Positions 46,229 to 58,125 of a stretch of DNA of 64,000 bases are shown here, one piece after another; positions within the stretch are counted from its first letter, which is position 1; every line of letters starts with the position of its first letter. Source of the DNA: Cymbidium sinense. Lineage: Eukaryota > Streptophyta > Magnoliopsida > Asparagales > Orchidaceae. The DNA is taken from positions 1 through 64,000 of the forward strand of contig JAKCPB010000341.1 of NCBI GenBank assembly GCA_021442155.1, read 5' to 3'. The notes under the pieces are model-generated. The model saw only the letters and a program-made list of their open reading frames with translations. It searched no databases and was not told the origin of the DNA. The position numbers were made by a program, and so were the translations under genes.

Positions 46229-47720
46229 GAGAAATCAAATTTCACTCCATCTCTTTCTTCAAGCTCAAAGAGGATTCAACAGTTGTAGATAAACCTTCAA
46301 ATGAAGTAATTAAATCATCTTTGCCTAGTCCAACTTTGCTTAAAGAATTTAGAAGACTTTCAAGTGAGGATACACTCCTCAAGTTGAGAAGAAAATTAGA
46401 TCATCAACCAATGAGTTTTAAGGGATTAACCTCGTAACATAAAGGTAGTCCACCCACCCTCCCAACATCCATATGATAAGTTAGAAAGAAAAGGCTTGGT
46501 TAGGTTACTTTGTAATTTTAAAGGTTATTTACCTAAGAATAATGAAGTGCCCAATACATCTCTAAAGGTAGCAGTCTACAAACTCAAAATTGAACCTATT
46601 GCTATTCCTACTTTGCAAACTTTGATGCAAACATTTGTGCCAAGAAGAAGATCTTTGAAGTCAACCTTATGGAAGAAGAAAGATGATATCATGATTACCC
46701 AACATTATGCCCAGTCAAAAGGAAGGACATTCAAATCCACACATATGTCAATTCTTAAGATTTCAATTATGCATGTCTTGAAGATGAATCCACATTACCT
46801 ATTTCAAATTTGATAGACATAGCCTCTTTACATGCTCTCTCATTCAAGGATGGGTCAAATGATGCTAGAGGATGAGAGGTCGATTTACACTTACAATTTC
46901 CATTAGAATTTATCGCTATAAGGTCATGCCTTTCTTTGGTCACTAGGTTAAAGAAAGACCATCTTTATGATCCGAAGTTGTCTTGATTATGACACTACAG
47001 CTTGAAGTTGAATCCTAAAGTATACAATTAGGATGACTTTAGGGGAGTTTCTAAGGCTTGTAGTAAAGCATCATGGGATAATAAAGATTGATCTAAAAAG
47101 AGATTAAAGTGACATTAGAGATGCATCCTCTAAGATTCTACTTAATAGGAGAGAGATTTCAATTAACATTGAATATTGATGGTTTAAACTTTCAAAGTTA
47201 GTCTATCTCAAAACTTTTCAAATCAAGATTCTACTGATTAAAGGCCTACCTTGGTGCTTCAAAGGATGGAAAGTAGTTTAAACCACTATGGTAGGGAGCC
47301 CAATGCTTCCAATCAAGCTCTATTTAAAGAAATACTATCCTTAAAATAATGTTTGAAAAAATTATCATCAACAAAAAATCCTATCTTTCCATTCATCAAA
47401 TCCTCTTCATTGGAAGCATTATTTGCTTATTTGTGAATCCACCATGACTTGTTTAGATAGGTGTAAGCATCCTATCCTTCATCAACACAAACACAAACTA
47501 CATATGATTCTTGTGCTATTAGGATAGGTGTAAGAACCCAAGAGGCATCATTTTTTGACTAGTACAACTAAGTTAGGTGTAAGAGAACTTACATCCTTTC
47601 TTGGTGGAGTCACATGCCCTCACCATTTCATCCATTCTTTGATGTGTTTAAGGTAGGTGTAAGGAACCCAAGTGCATCCTATCCTACATCAACACAACAC
47701 AAACACATGAACAAATACAC
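46227..47720. other. Unrecognised degenerate sequence with small direct repeats
   Basis: A 105-codon open frame at 46,496-46,813 is basic and has no motif I recognise. The composition resembles a decayed protein-coding retroelement. From 47,460 'taggtgtaag' recurs (about 47,458, 47,523, 47,575 and 47,652). 'catcctatccttcatcaaca' at 47,468 is repeated as 'catcctatcctacatcaaca' at 47,674, about 206 bp on. Confidence 0.35.
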
Positions 47721-47729
47721 ATCTTTTGT

Positions 47730-48833
47730 CTCGCAACTTTGATGTGGGATAACGCCCTCGCCTCACTCATTACCGCTCTATGTCGTACATGTTACCGCTA
47801 GTGTCACCCCGTGGTCCCTTGTTCAGAGGATGTATAATGCTATGCTTCTTAACTTGATCAGCTCAATGATGAGTGCCTTGTTCACATGGTAGGTCTTACT
47901 GTGTGGATCGGTGCCTTCTTCTTAAACTAGCCATCATGAACTGACTTGGTTGAGTATATCTAACAAACCCACATACACATCTTTGTCTCGGGCTACTTTG
48001 ATGTGGGATAACCCATATGGCACTCACTCATTAGCTAGGTCTAGTGTTACCCTACTGCATCACCATAGTGGTCCCTTATTTAGAGGATGTAAGTCTACTA
48101 CGCTTTCCTTCTTGACCATTGCACACCGACAAGCACCTGTTAGCATGGTAGCCTTATTGTGGTCGATAAGCTACCTTCATGTTGGCTTCATTTAAGAGGA
48201 TATAAATCTACTATGCTTTCTTGACTAGCCATCGTGAACTGACTTGGAGTAGAGATTAGGTAAGGCCCCCAGACACCTTTCTTCTTGACTACTTCAAGAG
48301 TCCACCTTCTTTGTGACTCCCTACTTAGTAGTCGCCTTAGGTTGGCTGAAGTTATGCTAATAATGGGTCACCCTAGTTTGCTCAAAAGATGTAAATACAA
48401 TTTCTTCCTAAGCCATTGCACACTAACCAGCCCTAGTCGATAGCACCATCAGTGACTCATCCCACAATCAACAACTTTAGGGAGATATAAGTCTACATGC
48501 CTTCTTCCTAGACTAATTATCGCACATCGATGGGAACCTTAGGTTGGTTGGTGCTCGCTATGCTGACAGTGACCCACCCAATGGATACACCACTCATGGT
48601 AGATGTAAGTCTGCTATGCTTTCTCCTTGAGTTGGCAACCATACACCTGCTTTCTTTTTATGGGTCCAAGATAATGCCCTAGTGGTACCTCCCGGGCACT
48701 ATTTGGCTCACGCCCTTACACCTCATTTACACACAACTGTTACTATGATTGAGCCATTTCCTAACCACCCGTGGTTAGAGATTCTATTCCGTGGATGCAT
48801 AGATTCTCCCTTGGTCTAGTAAATCTGAGATAG

Positions 48834-48892
<59 letters not shown>

Positions 48893-50060
48893 GATTGGAA
48901 TTAATGCCCCTACCACACTTTTCCCAAGTAGGCATCCTATCTTTAGGGTCAAAACTCCCTATAGGAATCATAACTACACATGAGTTGAGATAAGTCCCCA
49001 TGACACTCTCTCAATAGCCCTTAGGTTCAATCTAGTCACCACCAATAGTTACCATGGTCATCCAAGCTTTGGCAAATGTCCGATATGTATGCATTCTATG
49101 CTGTACACACAAGACCCTAGGTGCCCAATATGATCCAATGGGTCACCTAATAGTTATTCATTTCTTTTGGAGATGTAAGTCTACGCTTTTCTAGCAAAGG
49201 CACCGAAAGGCACCCCTTAAGTTGGATTACCTACCCAATAGACTACCCCTTTAGATCGATAAATCTAAGACAGGCCAAGCCCGGCATAGACCCTTCTCAG
49301 TGTGGTTCATCACATAGCAATGGGATTAATCAAATGAAATTAAATTAAATGAAAACAAACCAATTAAAATTAAAAAAAATTCATTGAAATTAATAAAATT
49401 AATCTTAACTACTTTTGAGTTGACATAAGTCCCCTAGTGGCATTCACTCACGCCACTAGTCAAGTTTCAATTTGTAGATCCAACAGATCACCCAAGTGGT
49501 TGATCCTTGCTTTAAAAGATGTAAGTCTACTATGCTTTCTTCCTAAGTACAACCATTGCAATCCAATAAACCACTTAGGTCGGATAGTCCTACCTTATGC
49601 TAGTAGACTATCCCTTTGGATTTGTAAATGAGTAGGTCAAGGACATAGCCCCTTCTAAGTGGGTCCATCGCATAACCATGTGGTCCATAATAAACTAAAT
49701 TTGAAACCAACCTTCTAAGTTGAGTCAAATTAAAACATATTAAACAAACCAAACTTTTCCTTAGCAAGGAAAAAATCAAATTAATCTTTCCAATGGAGCC
49801 ATAAGAAATACCATCAAACTCTTATCCCAATGGATAGCCCGAACCTGCTTCCCTAGTGGAATGTTCACATTCCCAATCCATAGAAGATTATAGATTCTTA
49901 TCCCCAGTGGATACACACCCAAACAAATTATATTCACAATCAAACTCAAATCCATATCCTCAGTGGATAGCTTGAACCTGCTTCCCCAGTGGAAGGTTCA
50001 CATACTCAATCCCCATGGATTCCATCTGGCTCTCTTATGCCCTTGGCATAAAGAGAGCTA
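47730..50060. repeat. Left direct-repeat block of unit B
   Basis: Same repeat family as 1-1,390 and 9,290-10,500. A tandem pair about 255 bp apart starts with 'ctttgatgtgggataac' (about 47,737 and 47,997). Further copies with 'gatgtaagtctac' occur near 48,085, 48,370, 48,490, 48,600, 49,160 and 49,520. CCCCAGTGGA motifs and 'ggaaggttcaca' occupy 49,730-50,010. Collinearity with the start of the window puts the unit A edge of this window inside the counterpart of about 48,480. Confidence 0.75.
48837..48890. repeat. (AT)n microsatellite in unit B
   Basis: TA run of about 54 bases inserted at a point where unit A (about 370-400) has no such run. Confidence 0.95.
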
Positions 50061-53000
50061 CTTTGCACTCAGATTGTGATTCTATCTACCTTTTGGATTT
50101 AGGTATAAATCATTTTCATTAGTGTTTGCAGTCTTTTTGATGTTGTTGATCACCTCGATCAACGCCAATACATGCGGTGTGCCTTGTCAGTTACACCACA
50201 CCTATTGGTCCTTTGTTGACCTCACTTTTGGAGTGAGCTTTCAACCTCCTCTTCTTATATTGAGGAACTTTCTAAACACTAATGTTTCTTTAGTCATAAG
50301 ACACTTCTAGAGAGTTGGTGAACACTTTACCTAAGCCTAGAGACTTGGAAGGGTTAATCACAGGATTAGGCCATGCCTTAGGGACTTAGAAAATCACACA
50401 CCCTATAGCCTAAACCCAATCCATGTACACCTTTTAAATTCAATTCAAATCCAAATTTCAACCAAACTCAATTTCAAATCCAAATCCAAGTCCAAACTCA
50501 ATTCCAAATGATTGAAACCCAAGATCAAATCTAAACTTGAAATCCTTCCCAAGCTTTTTTTAATCAACCTTCATGAACTTAGCAAAATTTCCATCCAATT
50601 CAATTTGAACTCAATTGATTTTCTTATAAATCAATTGTACCTTCAATTATCTCTCAAATATAAATGAAATATAAATTCAAATAGCCAAAACCAAATCCAA
50701 AATCAAATCAAAACCAAAAACCCTTTAAGCCATTTCTTGAACTTGGCCAAAACCCATCTAAATTAAGCCAAAATCAATGGATTTTCTTGAATCAATCATT
50801 CCTTCAATCATCTATCCAAATATAAATGAAACCTACAATCATCATCAATCAAAACCCAAGTCAAACCCAACCTAGCCCATTTGACTTGAAATATTCAAAT
50901 GAACCAAAACTCATTTGAATCAAAAGCAATTGTAGTTGAATTTATATATCAATCTTAAATCTATATATAAACCTAAATCAAGCCTAAATCAAGAACTAAC
51001 CACAAAGACCCAAAGTGGCCAATTTGACCTACATGAACCAAAATCCAATTCAATCCAAATCAAAGTGAATTAAGCCAATCCAAACTTCATGTCATGATTG
51101 TTGATCACCCTAGGATGATCAATTGATATAAATTGGGTCAAACCAAGTCAACCCTTTAGCCTATATAAACCCAAACTAGAAAATTGCAAACCTAAGCCAA
51201 ATTCATTGAAACCAATGATTTAAATCAACATAATCAATATTTAAACATGACTTGACCTTCAATTGAGCCAAACCTAGTTTGGCCCTCTTGACCCAAGTTA
51301 ACCTAAATTGACAAATAAAAGACTAAACCCAAATTAAATCAAACCAAGCATACAATCCTCCAAATAGTAATATGAACTTGACCTAATCCTTAGTTTGACC
51401 CAATTTCACCAATTGGTCAAATCCATTTTGACCCAATATGACCCAAATGGGTCAAATTGAGCCAAACCAACCAAATGAACTCCAAATGAAATGAAATTTA
51501 GTCCAACTCACTTTTGACTCATTTCAAATTTCAAATCAAATTCAATATCAAATGACCACTCTTTGGGCTAAGGGTATCATAAGACAAAACACCCATGTAA
51601 ATGGTCATTTCTCTTCCTTGGCCACTTGACTCATCGATTGGTCCACCTAGGCTCCAAGGATTGTCCAACCTAACCCAAGAGGTGGTTGGGTCATGACTTA
51701 TGAGGGAGGAAATCACCTCCCTCCATTATTAGAACACTTGGAATGAAGGACTCCACTTTTGCTTGCTAGACACCCACTTGTCCTTCATTCAGCCACCTCC
51801 TATTCCTTGGGCAAAAAAATTAAGCCACCCAAGGAGAATCCCAACCACCAAGGACACACTTGGAGCCAAAAATCACCATGAATGAGGTGATTTTCGGCCA
51901 TTGAAGGAGCAAAAAATATGAGGCAAAAAACTCTTCCTCACACACTCATTTCACTCTCTAGAGCTCCCAAACCAACCAATTATTTCCCACTTTTTTGAGT
52001 AAAAGCCATCAAAATCAAGGATTCTGTGAGAAGTCCATTGGTGGATACTTTTATTCTAAAGTGAAGAGCCCAAACCCATTCTAAAGCTTCTTCATCCACT
52101 CAAGAGCATCGATCATCACCACCACAAAAAATCACCTGGTGAGATAATTTCTAAAACTATGGCTTTAGGTTCTTTTGTTTTGTAATGGTTTTGCTCAATT
52201 TTAGAATTTTCTTTATATTACCCTTGCATTATTTTTATTTTACATCATCCCCATGCATTTGGAGTGATTTTTAGAGTAGATCACTAGAAAATTGAGCCAA
52301 AAATGAAGTTTTTAATTCAATTTATTTACAAGAATCACAAAAAATACCTAATGTTCCATCTGTGCATCGACAACTATCATCCTCATTGTGGGAGATGGAG
52401 TTAGATTGTGTGGATCTCACTAATCAATGGATCACGCGTGATCATGTGGATCATGCATATCGATCTGACCGTCATCACATCACATGGATCGAATTCCATG
52501 CATCCCTATTCATTCCCACTCATCAGGCATCGCTCCAAATAAGTGCCATGTGGCACTACATGGTCCACAAGATCGCAGGCACTAGGTTAAGTAAGAAATT
52601 AGGGATTTTATTTTTAAAAATTAATTAAAACACTTGAAACTTCAAAATTCATAAAATAATAAAATACTTAACTAAAAATTAAAATAAGGGCTCATTTGAT
52701 TTATCTTTTGAGATGAATCCAATGAATAAAAAGCCCCAAATTTTACAAAATATTGTGAGCTTAATTTAAGCTTTGGGAAAATCAAATTTCATTAATTAAA
52801 CCATAAAGACACATCAAATTGATTTGAAATTCTGAGATAAAATTGAATGTAAAATATACCATAAAAAATTTCAAGTCAAAAGGATTTATGAATTGGGAGA
52901 TATTGCATTGAAGTTCAAATAGTTAAAATAAATTAATAGACTTTATAAAATCATGGAAAATTGTTTAAATCAGCTGAAACTTTGGAAAATTATAACAAAT

Positions 53001-56000
53001 CATAGAAAACTCATAAAATGCAAGTAAATATTTATTTTGAAGGTATTTAAGAGGAGATTCAATTAAAATTGATCCCAATTAATTTTGAATAATAATTCAA
53101 TTTTAATTTAAGTTTAATTAAAAATATAATTTGCTTAATTACTCTCTAATTACCTAAGTAATTAATCCCAAACTTTTGAGATTGATTAATGGGATGACCT
53201 ATGTCCCATAATTTTCTTGTATTTATTGCTTGGTTAATTAGGAAATTGGTTATCTTAACCTTAATTACTTTCAATTAATTAAGCAATAATTAATATTCTA
53301 AATAGTAAGAAAATCAATTAAGCTTACTAATCATTGTGAAATAGTGAATGGGCATGGGGAAATGAGATTGGAACCTCTTCCCAATCTTTCCCAAGTCCAT
53401 TTCACTTGAATGGAAATTAATTAATTTGGGATTAATTGATGGTTTAATTCATTAATTAAATGCTTAATTAATCAATTTGAAACTATAATCACATGGAATC
53501 TTAATTAATCAATTCATTGGTAATTTTAGGTGTTCAATATCCTAAAGATATTTAAGGAAATTATGGTTAACCCACATGTGTGGAAAACCATGAAAGTACT
53601 AATTAAGTTTCTTAACTTAATTAATCACTAATGAGCCAATTGCATTAGCCTCTTTCATTTATTAGTTCATTGCTGATTTAATTTCCAATGTATGTACATA
53701 TCATGTTGGATCATAATTACTTGGTTAATTAAATTAAGGCAACATAAAGGGTTAATTAATGTATTTAATGCATATACAACCTAATTAACCCATAAAATCA
53801 ACTAAATTACTTTTCATTAAACCAAATTAAATCACAAACATGGGAATGGGATTAGCAAATTTTCCTCATTTCTTCAAACCAAATCAAATATGAAATTAAA
53901 AGTGATAACTAAAAGTGTTGGTTTTCTTTAAATGCTTTTATTTGATTTGATTATCCTTAGAATTAATTTAATTGAATGAAATCACATGTTTATGCTCATT
54001 CATTCCTTTTCAATCATGTTAAATGTTGTATGTCATTTGAAATCACACATTCATCTTTTCAAAATTAATTAAGTCAAATGGGTTTCCTTTATGTCAAGCT
54101 TCCATGTGTATGTTGATTTAATTTATAATATGTGTGGCTATTATCACTAAATCCAAAGCTTATAAATGAATGGTTACATATGCTATGAATGCAAGTTATA
54201 AATACATAGGAGATGCATGTGATTATAGCTTAAATGTATGAAGTGAAGCTCTTTCAATTTATTCATGTATTGATTTATGTAAGTGAAATGTTAATGGGTA
54301 TATACCGACATCCCAAAAATATGAGTTTTAGTTAGCCCCAAGGAGGTTATGATTAGCTCACTTAGTTTAACAATGGCACGTACATTTGATTTCATTCTTA
54401 TGTATTTCAATACTAGAATTTGGATGAGTTTTAATTCATATATAAAATGAATCAATCAAATTAAATATCAATTTTTTTGCATGATTTTCATTCTCCAAAT
54501 TATGAATACATGTGTATGTATCTAAGAAAAGTGGTATATAGTGAGATTCTAGAATACGAGGCTTTAGCTAGCCCTAAGGAGGTCATTTGATTACCTCACT
54601 TCGGTTTAACAAAGGCATGTACTTGCTTATGTCTTTTATACATACATGTGTGTATTTAATTTGAGAATGGTAATCCTTCCTTTTATTAAAATACATGCAT
54701 TTGCAATTGTTCAAGTGATTGAATTAATTGATCATGTGATTTGGAGCTCTTTCTTATTATGTTCATGCATGTAAATTTACATATGTTTGAATGTAATGGT
54801 ATATAGTAGATATCTGAATATGAGGCTTTAGCACCCAAGGAGGTCATTTGATTACCTCACTTCCTTGGTTAACAATGACATGATTTGTTTAATTTCATCC
54901 TATGTATTTTTGCATAAGAATTTAGATAGAGCCTTAAATTAATATAAAAATAATAATTCAATCAGTGGAGAAATATAAAGCTTCAAATGTATATACTCAC
55001 ATCCATCATTCAAGTATGCTAAAACATATTGTATGTGTAGGTATGCTTAAGACTTAATCATATGCATGTTACATGTGATGGAGAGGAATGATTTAGCATG
55101 TCATGTGATATTATTTCAATTAGATTAATCTTAAAAAGCATTTTTCATTGAATAGATATATTTAAAGAGAAACTAAACTTAGGATTAATATAAAATGTGT
55201 AATAAGCCATTCACTAAAGAGAACTAAATCAAATTAATAGGCTTTAGAAATTGGTTTAAGGTAGGATGAAAAGGCCAACCTCTTTTTCTTCTTTACAACA
55301 CTTAGTTGCTATGTAGGTTATATGAAACAAAAGAAACACAAATTAAAACTTGCAAATTAATTAAAGAACTTGAAGTGAAACCACCCTTTAAGTTGAATCT
55401 TTCTACACTTAGAAAATCTTAACTCTAAAGCCTAGTTAGACATACCACACAAGCCTTACACACACACATTAGATTAAGTCACCACTTCTAGCCTTATGTT
55501 ATATGGTGCATGTGATGTATGTTTTATTTTGTGATGTATTATTTTAGACTGGATGTTAGGTGTATGTTTTATAGACTAGATGATAGTGATTAGCCTAATC
55601 ATATTTTCTATAAGGGATTATGTTTAAGGGTCACTTAAAATAAATATAAATGCTCTCTTTAGGTTGCTTAAGCCTAAGCATAATCAAGTTAGATGGGGTT
55701 CTATCCATATGGTGTTAAGTCCAAATTATAAATATAACTATATTGTATGTGTCTTTGCTAACACTTATCTTATAGGTAGTTTTACATTTTCCTATTTTTA
55801 ATGTAATTTTACATTAGAATTAGGATTAGTGCTATGGGGATAAGGATGAGCATTGGCTAGAAGGCTTTATCATGGGAGGCCATGTGAAGCCTTGAAGTGG
55901 AGCAAACCAAGTCAAAGAAGAAGTAAGATTCATGAAGACATGAAGACCCCATAGCATTTATCTTTTATAAATTATAAATTATTCTTTTATGTACCTTGTA

Positions 56001-57405
56001 TAAGGGCTACCCATTTTTTTTTGGTTGTATGAGGCACCCAATCACATTGGCATTATTCTTTTACATTAGCTATAAAATTTATTTGATGTTGTGTTTAAAG
56101 TGCACAATTAAGATGGCATGTTTTCTTAGTTTCTTTATATGTTTGATGTTAAATGTGTGCCTTGAATGCGATTAGTTTTAGAAAAAAATTAACCTTTCTA
56201 CCAACTACAACTCATAACTAAAGTTTTAAACAATTCATAACCTCACATAAAGCCTATGACATGAATCAAGATAATTAAAAGATTTAGTAACCCTTAGCTG
56301 AATGTTGAATGGCCAACAATATGCACATCATAAATCTTTTAATTACTCATAAAAATAAGGGATTTTCATCCTTGCAAGATAGGGGAATGCTTGACCGATG
56401 AGGGCATCCTTTGTCTTGGAAAACACCCCTTTCTTGCTGATTTAGCCAACAACCTTATTTTCTCATGCATATAGGTATCATAAATTTAAAGGCTTTGTCA
56501 GAATGAAGTGTCAAAATAAATAAAATATGAAAATATTTTACATTAGACTAAGTCATATGCTCATACCACTCATGCACTAGTCTCTTAGGGAGTGAGTTTA
56601 AGGACTTTAGTTTCTTTCTAATTAAACAACAGCCTAACTAGTCTTGCAAATCATATGACTGAACTTCTTAGATTTAAAGCATAGGGGTTAGTTGCCACCC
56701 AGATGGTTGTAAGTCTAGCGATGGTTTATCCTCTTTATGGAGTTAAACCATATGCCTATTTTCACTTAGATTTAGGTTGCACTTTGGCTTATGCTAAAGC
56801 TCCTATATTTAGGATCCAAGGTGGTTGTTTCTGCCAAGCATAAATCCTCATCAGACATCTCCAAAATCTTGTGTTGTTGGATTACAAGTCCTAGCTTTCA
56901 AATGAAATGTCAACTTTAACAATTGATCTTCTCTTCAATTTCAAAATTCTAAAGCCCAATTATAGATAGTTGAAATGCTCACTAGTTTCTTAGTATTCAT
57001 TCCCCAATAATAAGTCTTCCCTTGAGTTTTCCACTTAATTTTCAAATACAAAATAATCCTTTGATAGTAGCCTTGAAATCTTTTGAGACTTTAATTACTA
57101 CTTTAATCGAGAGTATTCTTAAGGATTCACATCCCTTAGATGTAATTATATGAGGCTTGCCTCCATAAGGAACTTAATGAACATAGCTTAATATAAATGC
57201 TATTTCCTTTTCCATGTAAAGTGGGAAAGATCTGCTACATTCAAGAACCATCATCATGCATTAAGAGTCAGGTGATTAGGTCCATTATAGGTAATGATTT
57301 ATATCTTTTGAGATAGTGCATCTTTCCTCAATGTCATACCATCATTTCAATAAGTACCCCTAAGATCTAGTGTGGTGTCCCACATCTCAAAATAAACACC
57401 ATACA
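50061..57405. repeat. Body of non-coding unit B, paralogue of unit A
   Basis: Anchors in the same order and orientation as unit A include 50,122-50,260 (A 1,468-1,600), 51,000-51,460 (A 2,880-3,760), 52,140 (A 4,570), 53,193 (A 5,281), 54,530 (A 6,590), 55,550 (A 7,375), 56,680 (A 8,560) and 57,300 (A 9,225). Divergence is high and includes many indels. No reading frame is conserved between the copies, so I treat the open frames (for example 52,362-52,628) as chance. The right end stops at about 57,405 against a GRP pseudogene, whereas unit A continues into a repeat block. Confidence 0.7.
54285..54885 (+). repeat. Three-fold tandem repeat of about 260 bp within unit B
   Basis: 'gtggtatata' or 'gggtatatac', then a 'gaggctttagctagccctaaggaggtca'-type phrase and 'ggtttaacaatggcatgtac', occurs near 54,296, 54,530 and 54,797. 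Unit A has a single copy (6,585-6,690). Confidence 0.75.
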
Positions 57406-57785
57406 CACCATGTTTTTTGAGACAAGTGATGACATAGATAAAAATGAGCATGCATAGAGCAAATCAAAATCCTAGATAACTAGAACCATCTCTATAAAGA
57501 CACAATTTTATAAGTAGCATCGATCAACGTCTTTTTTTCTCCGCATTAATGACCACCTCCTCAACCAGTGATCGACCATTGTATCCTTGATCTCTACCTC
57601 CGCCACCACCATGGCTGTAACCTTTGTCGCTCCTCCTGCTTCCTTAACCACCACTGCACTGACCACCACCTCCATATCCAATAGTACCTCTAGATCCCCC
57701 ACAACCACCGCCTTTGCCTCCACCACCATATCTAGACTGAGCCTTATTGATAGTAATGTTCTTGTCTTAAAGGTTCTTCCCATTC
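57406..57785 (-). pseudogene. GRP pseudogene 4 (best-preserved copy)
   Basis: Minus-strand reading from 57,785: NGKNL, a stop, DKNITINKAQSR, then YGGGGKGGG, GTIGYGGGGQCSGG, a stop, GYSHGGGGGRDQGYNGRS and a short non-Gly tail with LVEEVVINAE. NGKNLxxxNITINxAQSR is the end of the RRM of plant GRP7-like proteins, which bind RNA through the RRM and the Gly-rich tail. The two in-frame stops make it a pseudogene. Its 5' end is the same AGAATGGG junction used by copies 1-3. Its 3' UTR is cut at about 57,406, where unit B sequence begins, and no poly(A) is retained. Confidence 0.8.
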
Positions 57786-58125
57786 TTAGGGTTTACGTTT
57801 GGGTTTAGGTTTACTAGGTTTTAAGGTTTATGTTAATTTCTTAATTTATTTAGTTACTTTAGGTTTAGGGTTTGGGGTTTAGTGTTTAAGGGGTTTAGGG
57901 TTTAGGTTAGGGGTTTAGGGTTTTAGGTTTTATAGGTTTTAGGGTTTAGGTTAGTTTAGTTTTGAGGGTTTAGGGTTTAGGATTAGTTTAGGGTTTAGAG
58001 TTGGGTTTATATGTTTAGGGTTTAGGTTTCTGTTTTAGATTTTATTTTGGAGGTAGGGTTAGGGTTTTATGGTTTAGGATTTAAGCTGTTTGTTTGGGGT
58101 TTAGGGTTTAGGATTTAGGGTTTTT
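57786..58125 (+). repeat. Near-canonical TTTAGGG-like block
   Basis: TTTAGGG and one- or two-base variants throughout, G-strand on plus. It joins the GRP pseudogene on the left (CATTCTTAGGGTTTA) and LINE 3 on the right (TTTAGGGTTTTT). Confidence 0.9.
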
